64,000 nucleotides of DNA from Agrobacterium cucumeris (lineage in GTDB: Bacteria; Pseudomonadota; Alphaproteobacteria; Rhizobiales; Rhizobiaceae): assembly GCF_030036535.1 (NCBI RefSeq), contig NZ_CP080389.1, positions 124,001 to 188,000 on the forward strand, in the 5' to 3' direction. Positions 1 to 7,979 of the stretch are shown piece after piece. The notes below the pieces were generated by a model. It saw nothing but the letters and a program-made list of their open reading frames with translations, was not told the DNA's origin and made no database searches. The number at the start of each line of letters is the position of its first letter. The stretch's first letter is position 1. The position numbers and the translations under genes are program-made.

Positions 1-492
1 AGTGCGCCACAGAAAATGTATGTTGACAGCAAGACCGCGCGCGAGGCGGTCGGCGGCAACAACGGTCGCTATGGCGAATGGATTGCCGCCGCAACGGTGC
101 AGGATCTAAGGGCTTGGCAAGGTCATCTTGAGCATCGAGAGCAATTGAGAACGATCTGGGGTGCCTTTTTCCGCGACTGCGATGTTCTGATCTGCCCTGT
201 CATGTCGACCGTTGCCTTTCCGCATGACCATCACGGAGCAGACCATGTTGCACAGCTCGCGCGTACAATCGATATCAGCGGCGAAAAGCGACCCTATCTT
301 GACAATCTCAAGTGGCCGGGCTTGATCACCGTGGCAAGCCTTCCATCCACCGTCATTCCTACACGACGCTTTATCGGCGGCTTGCCTGCTGGCGTCCAAG
401 TTGTCGGCGATTTCCTTGACGATCGCACGACTCTGCGCTTTGCTCAGTTGTTGCACGACCGGGTTGGGGGCTACGAGATGCCGGCGAGATGA
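1..492 (+). CDS. Amidase C-terminal part (cut by window edge)
   Basis: The reading frame is open to the first base, so the gene starts outside the window; about 163 residues are visible. The sequence has the look of the C-terminal part of the amidase signature family: a segment naming a cytosolic core (DVLICPVMSTVAFPHD), then TVIPTRRFIGGLPAGVQVVG, the typical family ending in which a Gly-Leu-Pro-x-Gly-Val-Gln strand precedes the last helix. The catalytic Ser-Ser-Lys region would lie upstream and cannot be checked. The substrate is unknown. It points toward the converging minus-strand aldehyde dehydrogenase operon and is unlikely to belong to it. Confidence 0.8.
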   Translation, partial: SAPQKMYVDSKTAREAVGGNNGRYGEWIAAATVQDLRAWQGHLEHREQLRTIWGAFFRDCDVLICPVMSTVAFPHDHHGADHVAQLARTIDISGEKRPYLDNLKWPGLITVASLPSTVIPTRRFIGGLPAGVQVVGDFLDDRTTLRFAQLLHDRVGGYEMPAR

Positions 493-999
493 TCTATGTC
501 ACCGGTCCTGAGTGTTATCGCATTGGCCTCGCGGGATAGGTACATAATTCGGAGCCGTGATTGATCCAATCTTACCTCCTCCGTCTGGCCGTAGATCATG
601 ACGGCCCCCGCTCAGCTATTTGAAATCGAAGCGTGGGCGTTGACTGGAGGAGAATGCCGACGCGTCATGGCAAGTCCGGCTCGGGTGCATGCACGCTACG
701 GCATCAGCCTCTTCGAGTAGGCCAACCATGCGCGCTCCATCGCTTCGGCGCGGATGCTCATTGGTCGGCATATAGTCGAGGTACTGATCTGGCGATACAA
801 ATCTAACGATGCCTACCTGAGTGTGCATCGCCTTCGTCACCTCGATTTACCGTCCGTGCCAATTGCCGCGTAGGGTTCGAGCAGGTCTTTTTGGGAAAGT
901 TCGAAACGTCGACGTCCTCACTTGTGAGATCGCTGTGAGCAAGTGATGGCCCATCAGATCGATCGACCGGGATGCACGCAGCATCCCGGTCGTCAACCT
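493..999. other. Intergenic stretch without recognised gene
   Basis: About 500 bases between the amidase stop and the stop of the minus-strand aldehyde dehydrogenase. Only short open frames occur (the longest is 74 codons on the minus strand, 616-840) and none has a recognisable product or a convincing ribosome binding site. It may be decayed coding sequence; no clear terminator hairpin or repeat was seen. Confidence 0.5.
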
Positions 1000-2445
1000 T
1001 CAAAATGGATAGTGCTGATGTGGGTCTTCGATGGTGATCCAGCGAAGATCGGTGAATTCAGCAATCGCCGCCTTGCCACCGAAGCGGCCATAGCCGGAAC
1101 CTTTGACCCCGCCGAAGGGCATCTGAGCTTCATCATGCACCGTCGGGCCGTTGATGTGGCAGATGCCGCTTTCGATGCGCGCAGCCACCGCCATCGCCCG
1201 CTGAACGTCGCGGCTGTAGACAGAGGCGGAGAGGCCATATTCGGTGTCGTTGGCGATGCGGACCGCCTCGTCCTCATCGCGCACACGGATGACGGGCTTG
1301 ACCGGGCCAAAGCTCTCTTCGTCGTAAGCACGCATGCCCGGCTTCACATTGTCCAGCACCGTGGCCTCAACCACACTGCCGGTTCGCTTGCCGCCAGCAG
1401 CCACTTTGGCACCCTTGCCCGTCGCGTCTGAAATGAAGGCATCCATCTTCTCGGCAGCGACCGGGCTGACCAGCGAACCAAGCACGACATGGCCACGCGG
1501 ATCGCCCGCCGGGAGTTTGGTGGCACGGGCGGCGAGCTTGGAAACGAATTCGTCGGCAACCTTTTCATGCACGATCAGCCGCTCGGTCGACATGCAGATC
1601 TGGCCCATATTGGCGAAGGCGCCGAAGATCGCGCCATTGACGGCGGCATCGATATCCGCGTCGTCGAGCACGATCATCGGCGCCTTGCCGCCAAGCTCGA
1701 GAAGGGCGGGCTTGAGGTTCCTGCCGCAGAGTTCGCCGATGATGCGGCCGACCTTCGTCGAGCCCGTGAAGTTGACGCGCTTGACCTCCGGCGCCAAGAT
1801 CAGGGCTTCGACGACAGCAGCGGCATCTTCCGGTGCGTTGGTAATGACATTGACCACGCCGGCGGGGAAGCCGGCTTCGAGGAACGCCTTGCCGATGGTG
1901 ACGTGCACGCCTGGGCAGGATTCCGAGGCTTTGAGAATTACGGTATTGCCGCAGGCAAGCGCCACGGCGAGTGCGCGCACGCCGAGAATGATCGGCGCAT
2001 TCCAGGGTGCAATGCCGAGGCAAACGCCGGCCGGCTGGCGGATCGCCATCGAGAGCGTGCCGGGCTTGTCGGACGGGATAATCTCGCCCTGGATCTGAGT
2101 CGTCATAGCAGCGGCTTCACGAAGTATGCTGGCGGCCAGCATGGTGTTGAAGCCGGCCCATGCACCGGTGCCGCCTGTTTCTGCTGTCAGCAACTCCGTG
2201 AAATCGCCGACCTTTGCGGCAAGCGCATCGGCCGCCCTGTTGAGCAGCGCACGGCGCTCGCCCGGGCCTGACTTCGACCACGCCGGGAAAGCGGCCTGCG
2301 CAGCCGCGACCGCGGCCTTGACGTCGTCCAGGCCCGATGCGGGCGAGCGGGTCGCCACATTGCCGGTGAAGGGATCGATACGGTCGAACGTCCTGCCCGA
2401 AATGGCCCCGACCAATTTGCCGCCGATGATCTGTTGAATATCCAT
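1000..2445 (-). CDS. NAD(P)-dependent aldehyde dehydrogenase (vanillin/salicylaldehyde dehydrogenase-like)
   Basis: A 481-residue aldehyde dehydrogenase that should oxidise an aldehyde to the acid with NAD(P)+ in the cytoplasm. The general-base Glu250 lies in LLELGGKAP and the nucleophile Cys284 in GQICMSTERL; the cofactor-binding APWNAP and NFTGST segments are present. The family flavour, including the LLELGGKAP and GICHINGPTVHDEAQMPFGG regions, is that of aromatic aldehyde (vanillin, salicylaldehyde) dehydrogenases. I chose ATG at 2445 because GAGGAAT lies 5 bases upstream; a GTG at 2463 overlapping the SDR stop is the alternative. It is the last gene of the Liv operon and a clear paralogue of the first one (7980-9494). 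The substrate is inferred only from family and neighbours. Confidence 0.9.
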   Translation of the reverse strand: MDIQQIIGGKLVGAISGRTFDRIDPFTGNVATRSPASGLDDVKAAVAAAQAAFPAWSKSGPGERRALLNRAADALAAKVGDFTELLTAETGGTGAWAGFNTMLAASILREAAAMTTQIQGEIIPSDKPGTLSMAIRQPAGVCLGIAPWNAPIILGVRALAVALACGNTVILKASESCPGVHVTIGKAFLEAGFPAGVVNVITNAPEDAAAVVEALILAPEVKRVNFTGSTKVGRIIGELCGRNLKPALLELGGKAPMIVLDDADIDAAVNGAIFGAFANMGQICMSTERLIVHEKVADEFVSKLAARATKLPAGDPRGHVVLGSLVSPVAAEKMDAFISDATGKGAKVAAGGKRTGSVVEATVLDNVKPGMRAYDEESFGPVKPVIRVRDEDEAVRIANDTEYGLSASVYSRDVQRAMAVAARIESGICHINGPTVHDEAQMPFGGVKGSGYGRFGGKAAIAEFTDLRWITIEDPHQHYPF

Positions 2446-2459
2446 TGGTGATTCCTCTT

Positions 2460-3248
2460 TCACTTAAATCCAAGTACGTCGGCATTGATCGACGCTTCGA
2501 GACCGCCATCCGCGGCGAGATTGGCACCATTGATCCAGCGCGCCGCATCGGAGGCGGCGAAGAGGATCACGGGAGCGATATCGGAGGCGGTGCCCGCGCG
2601 GCCGGTGCGGCTGATGTCTGAGTCCACCTTCTCGTCGCCCAGGACATCACGGAACTGTTTAAGGATCGGCGTCTCAACCGGGCCGGGGCTCACCGCATTG
2701 ACGCGGATGCAATGCTCCCTGAACAGCGGTTGATGCGCGGCAATCTGCGTCCAGAGGATCAGCAGTTCCTTGGAGAGAGGATAGCCGATCTCGTCGCGCA
2801 CCTCATTATCGGCCATGACCTTTGCGATGTCAGGAAAGCCCTGGACGCCCACCATCCGTTTCGCCCGGTCGAGATTCCCGCGCCAGCCGTAGCCGGCGAT
2901 GGAGGCGACATTGACTACAGCGCCGCCCTCGCGAATATTTGGCGCCAGCGTCTCGCTGAAATGCCTGAGGCCGTAGAAATTGATTGCGAGCGTGATGGCC
3001 GCGCCGCCCGTGCCAGAGACGCCGGCGACATTCAGCAAGGCATCGAAGCGCTGCGGCAACTGCCGGACGATTTCGGCGATGCCGTCCGGGTTGGAGATGT
3101 CGCCCTTGAGGAAGGCGCCGTGGGTCGTGGGCGGATCGCTGATGTCGATACCGATCACATCGGCACCCTGGGCGATGGCGAGTTCGGCGGTTCGGGCGCC
3201 TATGCCCGATGATACGCCGGTGACGACGAGGGTTTTTCCAAGCAACAT
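2460..3248 (-). CDS. Short-chain dehydrogenase, coniferyl-alcohol dehydrogenase-like
   Basis: A 262-residue classical SDR. The nucleotide-binding TGVSSGIG is at residues 10-17, NVAG at 73-76, and the catalytic Ser116, Tyr156 and Lys160 are all present (YPLSK). The C-terminal SPGPVETPI and WINGANLAADGG segments are standard for the family. The overall pattern, with a short N-terminal domain (GDISNPDGI, LPQRFDALLNVAGVSGTGG), recalls bacterial coniferyl-alcohol dehydrogenase (CalA) from lignin-monomer catabolism. It would turn an alcohol into an aldehyde that the flanking aldehyde dehydrogenases could oxidise. It sits 3 bases downstream of the permease gene and its stop overlaps the possible GTG start of the next gene, so it is co-transcribed. 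Substrate is inferred. Confidence 0.85.
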   Translation of the reverse strand: MLLGKTLVVTGVSSGIGARTAELAIAQGADVIGIDISDPPTTHGAFLKGDISNPDGIAEIVRQLPQRFDALLNVAGVSGTGGAAITLAINFYGLRHFSETLAPNIREGGAVVNVASIAGYGWRGNLDRAKRMVGVQGFPDIAKVMADNEVRDEIGYPLSKELLILWTQIAAHQPLFREHCIRVNAVSPGPVETPILKQFRDVLGDEKVDSDISRTGRAGTASDIAPVILFAASDAARWINGANLAADGGLEASINADVLGFK

Positions 3249-3251
3249 GTT

Positions 3252-4268
3252 TTACTCCCTGATGGATTGGTTGGGGATCTCCAAACGATAGCCAACTGGC
3301 ATCAGCGAAATCCCGAAACGTGTTTCGATCTCGCCCCAGAGGCCACGCGGCAGGAGCAGCGAGAAGAGAAGGGCGACAAGGCCGAGGCCAATCAGGTACC
3401 AGACGCCGAGCGCCCCGAACCAGGTCTCGATGACGAAGAAGATCACTGCGCCGAGGATCGCGCCCTCGAAGCGTCCGATGCCGCCGACCAGGACCATGAA
3501 GATCATGTAGGCCGTCCACTGGACGGAGAAATAGGTCTTGGGCTGGAAGCTCGTGGCGCTCGCCAGCCAGAGCGCACCGGCGACGCCGGTGCCGAAGGCG
3601 GCAAGAACGAAGATGATGCGCTTGGTCCTGACCACATCGATGCCGAGCGAGCCGGCCGCATCCTCATTGTCGCGAATCGCCTGGATCGCAGCTCCGATAT
3701 GGCTGCGCAGCAGCGTGAAGAGGCCGATCAATAGGCCGGCCATCGCGATCAGGGCCAACCAGTAGATGATGTCGCGCCGGGCGCCAGCATCATAGGCATT
3801 GAGCGAGATTAGCGAGCGGCCGGTTTCGCCCTGGATCAGGCTGTCGAGATTGACGCAGAGATGGGTGAGCGCCGAGACGACCCACATACCGATCGCGAAC
3901 TCACCGCCCTTGAGCCGTAGCATGACCAGCGACAGCGGATAGGAAACGGCTGCAACGACGAGGCTGGCGAGGATCATCGACATAAACGGATCGATATCGG
4001 ATTCGGCGAGGCGGACGGTGAAGTAGGCGCCGAGGCCGAAGAAGACCTGCTGGCCGACCGAGACCAGGCCTCCATAACCCGCCAGCGCATTCCACATCGC
4101 AGCCATGATGACATAGATGAAGAGCGCCGTGAGGCGATCAACCGCGCCGGCGCCGAGCACCCCCGGCAGCACGGCGAAGCCGAGAAGCACGATGGCAGAG
4201 AGCCAGGCGGCCGTCCGCGACGCGCGGGTCCAGCGATGGACCATCGAGGGTGTGACGACGGTGCTCAT
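3252..4268 (-). CDS. livM: Branched-chain amino acid-type ABC transporter permease (LivM family)
   Basis: A 338-residue polytopic inner-membrane protein of the LivM family. Visible features are many hydrophobic helices, the ALAGYGGLVSVGQQVFFGLGAYF motif near the N-terminus and the EAA-like loop AAIQAIRDNEDAAGSLGID that contacts the ATPases. ATG at 4268 is preferred: it is preceded by AAGGAGGT and overlaps the livH stop as ATGA; longer upstream extension of the frame is non-coding in character. Together with LivH, LivF, LivG and the binding protein it forms a complete importer. In aromatic catabolic operons such Liv-type systems often carry aromatic acids rather than amino acids. Confidence 0.92.
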   Translation of the reverse strand: MSTVVTPSMVHRWTRASRTAAWLSAIVLLGFAVLPGVLGAGAVDRLTALFIYVIMAAMWNALAGYGGLVSVGQQVFFGLGAYFTVRLAESDIDPFMSMILASLVVAAVSYPLSLVMLRLKGGEFAIGMWVVSALTHLCVNLDSLIQGETGRSLISLNAYDAGARRDIIYWLALIAMAGLLIGLFTLLRSHIGAAIQAIRDNEDAAGSLGIDVVRTKRIIFVLAAFGTGVAGALWLASATSFQPKTYFSVQWTAYMIFMVLVGGIGRFEGAILGAVIFFVIETWFGALGVWYLIGLGLVALLFSLLLPRGLWGEIETRFGISLMPVGYRLEIPNQSIRE

Positions 4269-5173
4269 GCGGTACCTCCTTGAGCGGTCCGCCTCGCCAG
4301 GAGGCGCGCGGGCAGCGACAGCAGATCCGGGAAGATCAGCCTCGTGAACACGATGATCAGGAACACGGCATGGCCCGCGATCAGGAAGCCGAGCGGGTGG
4401 AGCGAGGCGCCGAATGTCTGGGCGATGCCGAGGATGATGCCACCGGCCAGCGTACCCCAGAGCGAGCCCGCACCGCCGATGACGGCCGCCTCGAAGGCAA
4501 AGAGAAGCTGCGGCGCGCCGGAATAGGGTTCGAAGGTGGCGCGCATGGCAAGGAACATGCCGGCGATGGTGACGGTCACCAGCGTGATCGCGGCGGCTGC
4601 GGCATTCACCCGACGGGCGTCGATGCCGACGAGGCCTGCAGTATCCGGATCCTCCGCCGTGGCACGGATGGCTCGGCCAAGTTTGGTGTAGGTCAGCATG
4701 ATTTGCAGGGCCGCGAGCAGTGCCACCGCAGTGACGAAGATCAGCACCGGCAGTTTGCCGACATAGAGCCCGCCGGGAAGCTCCCAACTGTCCCAGGAGA
4801 GGTCGCCGATGGAGTTGGCGAGGGAGCGGGTATCGGCGCCGAACTGTTCAAACAGTGTATTGTCGATGACCATGGAAAGGCCGAAGGTGGAGAGGATCGG
4901 CAGAAGCTGGCCGCCGCGGGCGCAACGATCAAGGATCAGGCGCTGGATCAGCCAACCGACGACGGCCATGACCGCGACTGAGATCAGAAAACTTGCCCAA
5001 AGCGGCAGGTGGGTGTGTTCCGTCAGCAGGAAGATGAGATAGGCGGCAGCGACGGCGAGGCTGCCGTGTGCGAGGTTGATGATGCGCATGACGGAGAACA
5101 TGAAGGAGAGGCCGCAGGCGATCAGCGCATAATAGCCGCCGAGCAGGATGCCCTGGAGAATCTGGTTGGTCAT
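4265..5173 (-). CDS. livH: Branched-chain amino acid-type ABC transporter permease (LivH family)
   Basis: A 302-residue integral membrane protein. The N-terminal LLGGYYALIACGLSFMFSVMRIINLAHGSL is the hallmark of LivH permeases, and the cytoplasmic loop GRAIRATAEDPDTAGLVGIDARRVN is the ATPase-contact loop. It overlaps its neighbours by four bases on both sides (ATGA with livF upstream and with livM downstream), so translation is coupled through the whole transporter. Confidence 0.93.
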   Translation of the reverse strand: MTNQILQGILLGGYYALIACGLSFMFSVMRIINLAHGSLAVAAAYLIFLLTEHTHLPLWASFLISVAVMAVVGWLIQRLILDRCARGGQLLPILSTFGLSMVIDNTLFEQFGADTRSLANSIGDLSWDSWELPGGLYVGKLPVLIFVTAVALLAALQIMLTYTKLGRAIRATAEDPDTAGLVGIDARRVNAAAAAITLVTVTIAGMFLAMRATFEPYSGAPQLLFAFEAAVIGGAGSLWGTLAGGIILGIAQTFGASLHPLGFLIAGHAVFLIIVFTRLIFPDLLSLPARLLARRTAQGGTA

Positions 5174-5898
5174 GCGTGAGCCCTCCCGGCCGTGGCTCGC
5201 TTGAGCCCGAAATAGGCCTCCGTCACCTGCTCCCTCGTCAAATCCGTCGCCCTTCCTTCGAGCACGGCCTTGCCTTCCAGCATGCAGATCACCCGGTCTG
5301 CCACACTCATCGCGCGCGTCAGATCCTGTTCGACCAGGATGATCGTGGTGCCGGATGCGATCAGCCCTTCGAGCGAGGCATAGACGCGATCGACGATGAG
5401 CGGTGAGAGGCCGAGCGAGACTTCGTCGAGTAACAGGATGTCCGGGTTGCTCATCAACGCGCGGCCGATCGCGGTCGCTTGCTGTTCGCCGCCGGAAAGA
5501 TGGCCGGTCTTGTGGTCGAGGCGCTTCTTGAGGTTCGGGAAGATCTCGATGATCCGTTCGATAGACCAGTCACCTGTGCGGTCGGCCATGGCGCCGAGCT
5601 TGAGGTTCTCAGACACGGTCATCGAGGCGAACATTCGGCGGCCTTCGGGTACGAGCGAGATGCCGCGCCTGACGCGCTGGTGGGCGGGGAGCGCGGTGAC
5701 GTCCTCGCCGTCAAGCATGATCCGGCCGCCATGCACGGCGTGGGCGCCGGCGAGCGTGCGCATCAGCGTCGTCTTGCCCGCGCCATTGGCGCCGACCAGC
5801 GCCAGTGTCTCGCCCTTGGCGATGGAGAAGGAAAGGCCGCGCACCGCTTCGAGCAGGCCGTGGCGGGCGGTGAGATTTTCTACCATGAGCGTGCTCAT
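5170..5898 (-). CDS. livF: ABC transporter ATP-binding protein (LivF family)
   Basis: A 242-residue ATPase. Walker A GANGAGKT is at residues 36-43, the signature is LSGGEQQA, Walker B is ILLLDE, and the switch histidine position reads LVEQD with Gln-Asp as in many LivF proteins. The GISLVPEGRRMFASMTVSENL segment is typical for LivF. It drives import with LivG and the LivHM permeases. Four-base ATGA overlaps join it to livG and livH. Confidence 0.93.
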   Translation of the reverse strand: MSTLMVENLTARHGLLEAVRGLSFSIAKGETLALVGANGAGKTTLMRTLAGAHAVHGGRIMLDGEDVTALPAHQRVRRGISLVPEGRRMFASMTVSENLKLGAMADRTGDWSIERIIEIFPNLKKRLDHKTGHLSGGEQQATAIGRALMSNPDILLLDEVSLGLSPLIVDRVYASLEGLIASGTTIILVEQDLTRAMSVADRVICMLEGKAVLEGRATDLTREQVTEAYFGLKRATAGRAHA

Positions 5899-6647
5899 TT
5901 CGGGCCGCCCCCGAGATAGGCGCGAATGACTTCCGGGTCGGTCATGACAGCCTTCGGTTCGCCATCCGCGATGATGCGGCCGGCATCCATGCAGATCAGC
6001 CGGTCGACCACCTGCAGCAGCACATGGACGATGTGCTCGATCCAGACCACGCCGATGCCGCGGCGGCGCAGTTCCTGGATGGCATGGACCAGCTCCTGTG
6101 CCTCGGAATCGGTCAGCCCGCCGCCGATCTCGTCGAGCAGAATGACTTTGGGTCCGGTCGCGAGCGCCCGCGCCAGTTCCAACCGCTTGCGGTCGAGCAG
6201 GCCGAGTGTTTCGGCGCGGCGGTTGGCCACAGCGAGCATGCCGCAGAGCGTCAGCGAGTCGATGACCCGCTCATAGGCCTCGTCGCGACTCTGCACGTTG
6301 CCATGCGCGGCCGCGACATAGACATTCTCGAATGTTGTCATGCCGGAGAAGGGTTTGGGCACCTGATGCGTGCGCACGAGCCCAAGCTTGCAGCGCTCGG
6401 CCGCCGGGAGCTTGGTGACGTCGCGTCCTGCGAACATCACCGATCCCGCACTCGGCGGATAGGCACCAGAGAGTGTTGCGAGCAGCGTGGTTTTACCGGC
6501 GCCATTCGGTCCGACAATGCCCACGGACTCGCCCATGTCCATCGAGAAATCGACATTTTCCAGCACTGGTAAAGCGCCGAAGCGCTTGGTGATGCCGCTC
6601 GCCGAGAACCGACTCTCGCTGGTTCCTTTTCCGCTTTCCACCAGCAT
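5895..6647 (-). CDS. livG: ABC transporter ATP-binding protein (LivG family)
   Basis: A 250-residue ATPase. Walker A GPNGAGKT is at residues 46-53, Walker B is VILLDE and the switch region is VWIEHIVHVL. The ABC signature is degenerate (LGLLDRKRLELARAL in place of LSGGQ), which is seen in some aromatic-acid Liv systems. The start is ATG 6647, five bases after the stop of the binding protein gene; a longer open frame upstream runs through the binding-protein gene in another frame and is discarded. It overlaps livF by four bases. Confidence 0.92.
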   Translation of the reverse strand: MLVESGKGTSESRFSASGITKRFGALPVLENVDFSMDMGESVGIVGPNGAGKTTLLATLSGAYPPSAGSVMFAGRDVTKLPAAERCKLGLVRTHQVPKPFSGMTTFENVYVAAAHGNVQSRDEAYERVIDSLTLCGMLAVANRRAETLGLLDRKRLELARALATGPKVILLDEIGGGLTDSEAQELVHAIQELRRRGIGVVWIEHIVHVLLQVVDRLICMDAGRIIADGEPKAVMTDPEVIRAYLGGGPK

Positions 6648-6652
6648 GCCCC

Positions 6653-7942
6653 TTATCCGTTGTAGGGCAGCAGCTTGGCTACGACCGGGACGTTGGGATC
6701 GGTCGCATTCTCCGTCACGACATAGTCGAGCGGGAATTTGGAGCCATCGGCCGCTTTGACCCATTGCGTGCCGATGATCGGGCCGGGCGAGACATTGGGG
6801 ACCGGACCGGAAGTGAAGTCGACCTTGCCCGCGATTGTGACCGTGTTGAGTGTCGCAATGGATTTCACGATGGCATCCTTGCTCTTCGGGTCGGTCGTCT
6901 TCTTCAGCGCATCGAAGCCGGCATCGAAGAGCGACAGCGTCGCGCCGAGCTGCTGGGTCCATTGCTTGCCCGACGAGGCCTCGTAGCCATCTGCAAGTTC
7001 AGGGCCGCTGACACCCGCGATCGAGGACTTGTAGGGGAAGGCCTTGTGCCAGTAGGCGGCACTGCCGAGATTGACGCCGAGATTGCCGAGCGCCTCGACG
7101 CCGGAGGGGAAGAGGCCGGTCTTGGCCACCTGAATGATCTTGACCTGGCGATGCAGGCCCTGCTGCGCCGCCTGGCGCCAGAAGGTGGCAAAGTCCGGGG
7201 GAATCGGGAAGGTGTTGATGATCTCGACGCCTTCCTGCTTGAAGAGCGCGATCTGGCTGGAGAAATCGGTCGTGCCGGTCTCGTAGGCGCCGGGGTCGAC
7301 AATGGTGAAGCCGTCCTTCTGCAACAGAGGCGCGAGATTGGCGCGGATCGCATTGCCGTCGGCATCATTCGGATACATGACGCCGACCTTCTTGTTGGTC
7401 TCGATCAGGTTCCATTGCGACACATAGGTCTTGTGGAATTCACCGACGCCAAAGCCGAAATGGTAGCTCCATTTGAAGGGTGACGGTGCGCCGGGCTGGG
7501 CGCCGCGGCCGAAATACCAGGCTTCCCAAGGCATGACGGTCGACAGGCACGGCACGCCGGCGGCCTCGCAGGCATCGGCCACCGGGTTGATCGTCTCGGG
7601 CGTCGAGACGGCCAGCATTATGTCGATGCCCTGGTTGTTGATCAGGTCCTTAGCGAGTTGGCCGGCACGGGATGGATCTGACTGGGTATCCTGGTCGAGG
7701 ATCTCCACTGCGTATTTCTTGCCGCTGATCTCGATGCCGTCGCCTATCGCCTTGCGGACCAACTCGAGAACGTAGCCGTCTGTCTCTCCGAAACTGCCAA
7801 GTGGACCGGTGCGCGGGCTGATGAACCCGACCTTGAGCGTATCGGCCGCAAAGGCCGGACGCACGCCGAGTGCCAGTGCCGCGGCTGTGGCGCCTGTTGT
7901 CGCCATGAGTTCGCGCCGTGTCATACCCTTCTTCATTGCCAT
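6653..7942 (-). CDS. ABC transporter substrate-binding protein (Leu/Ile/Val-binding family)
   Basis: A 429-residue periplasmic type I binding protein. The N-terminus MTRRELMATTGATAAALALGVRPAFA has a twin-arginine-like or long Sec signal with a probable cut after AFA. The mature start DTLKVGFISPRTGPLGSFGE is the usual first strand of the family. The ligand is unknown; a catabolic context (SDR plus two aldehyde dehydrogenases) suggests an aromatic compound rather than a branched-chain amino acid. ATG 7942 is preceded by GGGGAGGAAT. It lies 37 bases after the first aldehyde dehydrogenase gene and 5 bases before livG. Confidence 0.9.
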   Translation of the reverse strand: MAMKKGMTRRELMATTGATAAALALGVRPAFAADTLKVGFISPRTGPLGSFGETDGYVLELVRKAIGDGIEISGKKYAVEILDQDTQSDPSRAGQLAKDLINNQGIDIMLAVSTPETINPVADACEAAGVPCLSTVMPWEAWYFGRGAQPGAPSPFKWSYHFGFGVGEFHKTYVSQWNLIETNKKVGVMYPNDADGNAIRANLAPLLQKDGFTIVDPGAYETGTTDFSSQIALFKQEGVEIINTFPIPPDFATFWRQAAQQGLHRQVKIIQVAKTGLFPSGVEALGNLGVNLGSAAYWHKAFPYKSSIAGVSGPELADGYEASSGKQWTQQLGATLSLFDAGFDALKKTTDPKSKDAIVKSIATLNTVTIAGKVDFTSGPVPNVSPGPIIGTQWVKAADGSKFPLDYVVTENATDPNVPVVAKLLPYNG

Positions 7943-7979
7943 TCCTCCCCTTTTCGAAATCTCCGTTTTGAGCCATGGC

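Noticed and set aside
616-840. 74-codon minus-strand frame in the 493-999 gap
   Set aside because: No recognised homologue pattern and no ribosome binding site; could be a scrap of a lost gene but cannot be supported.
1489-2271. Long plus-strand open frames opposite the aldehyde dehydrogenases and transporter genes
   Set aside because: Low-complexity, Arg/Ala/Gly-rich shadows of well-recognised genes on the other strand.
4269-4787. Upstream extension of the livM reading frame
   Set aside because: It overlaps livH entirely in another frame and has no membrane or family features; ATG 4268 with AAGGAGGT is clearly the start.
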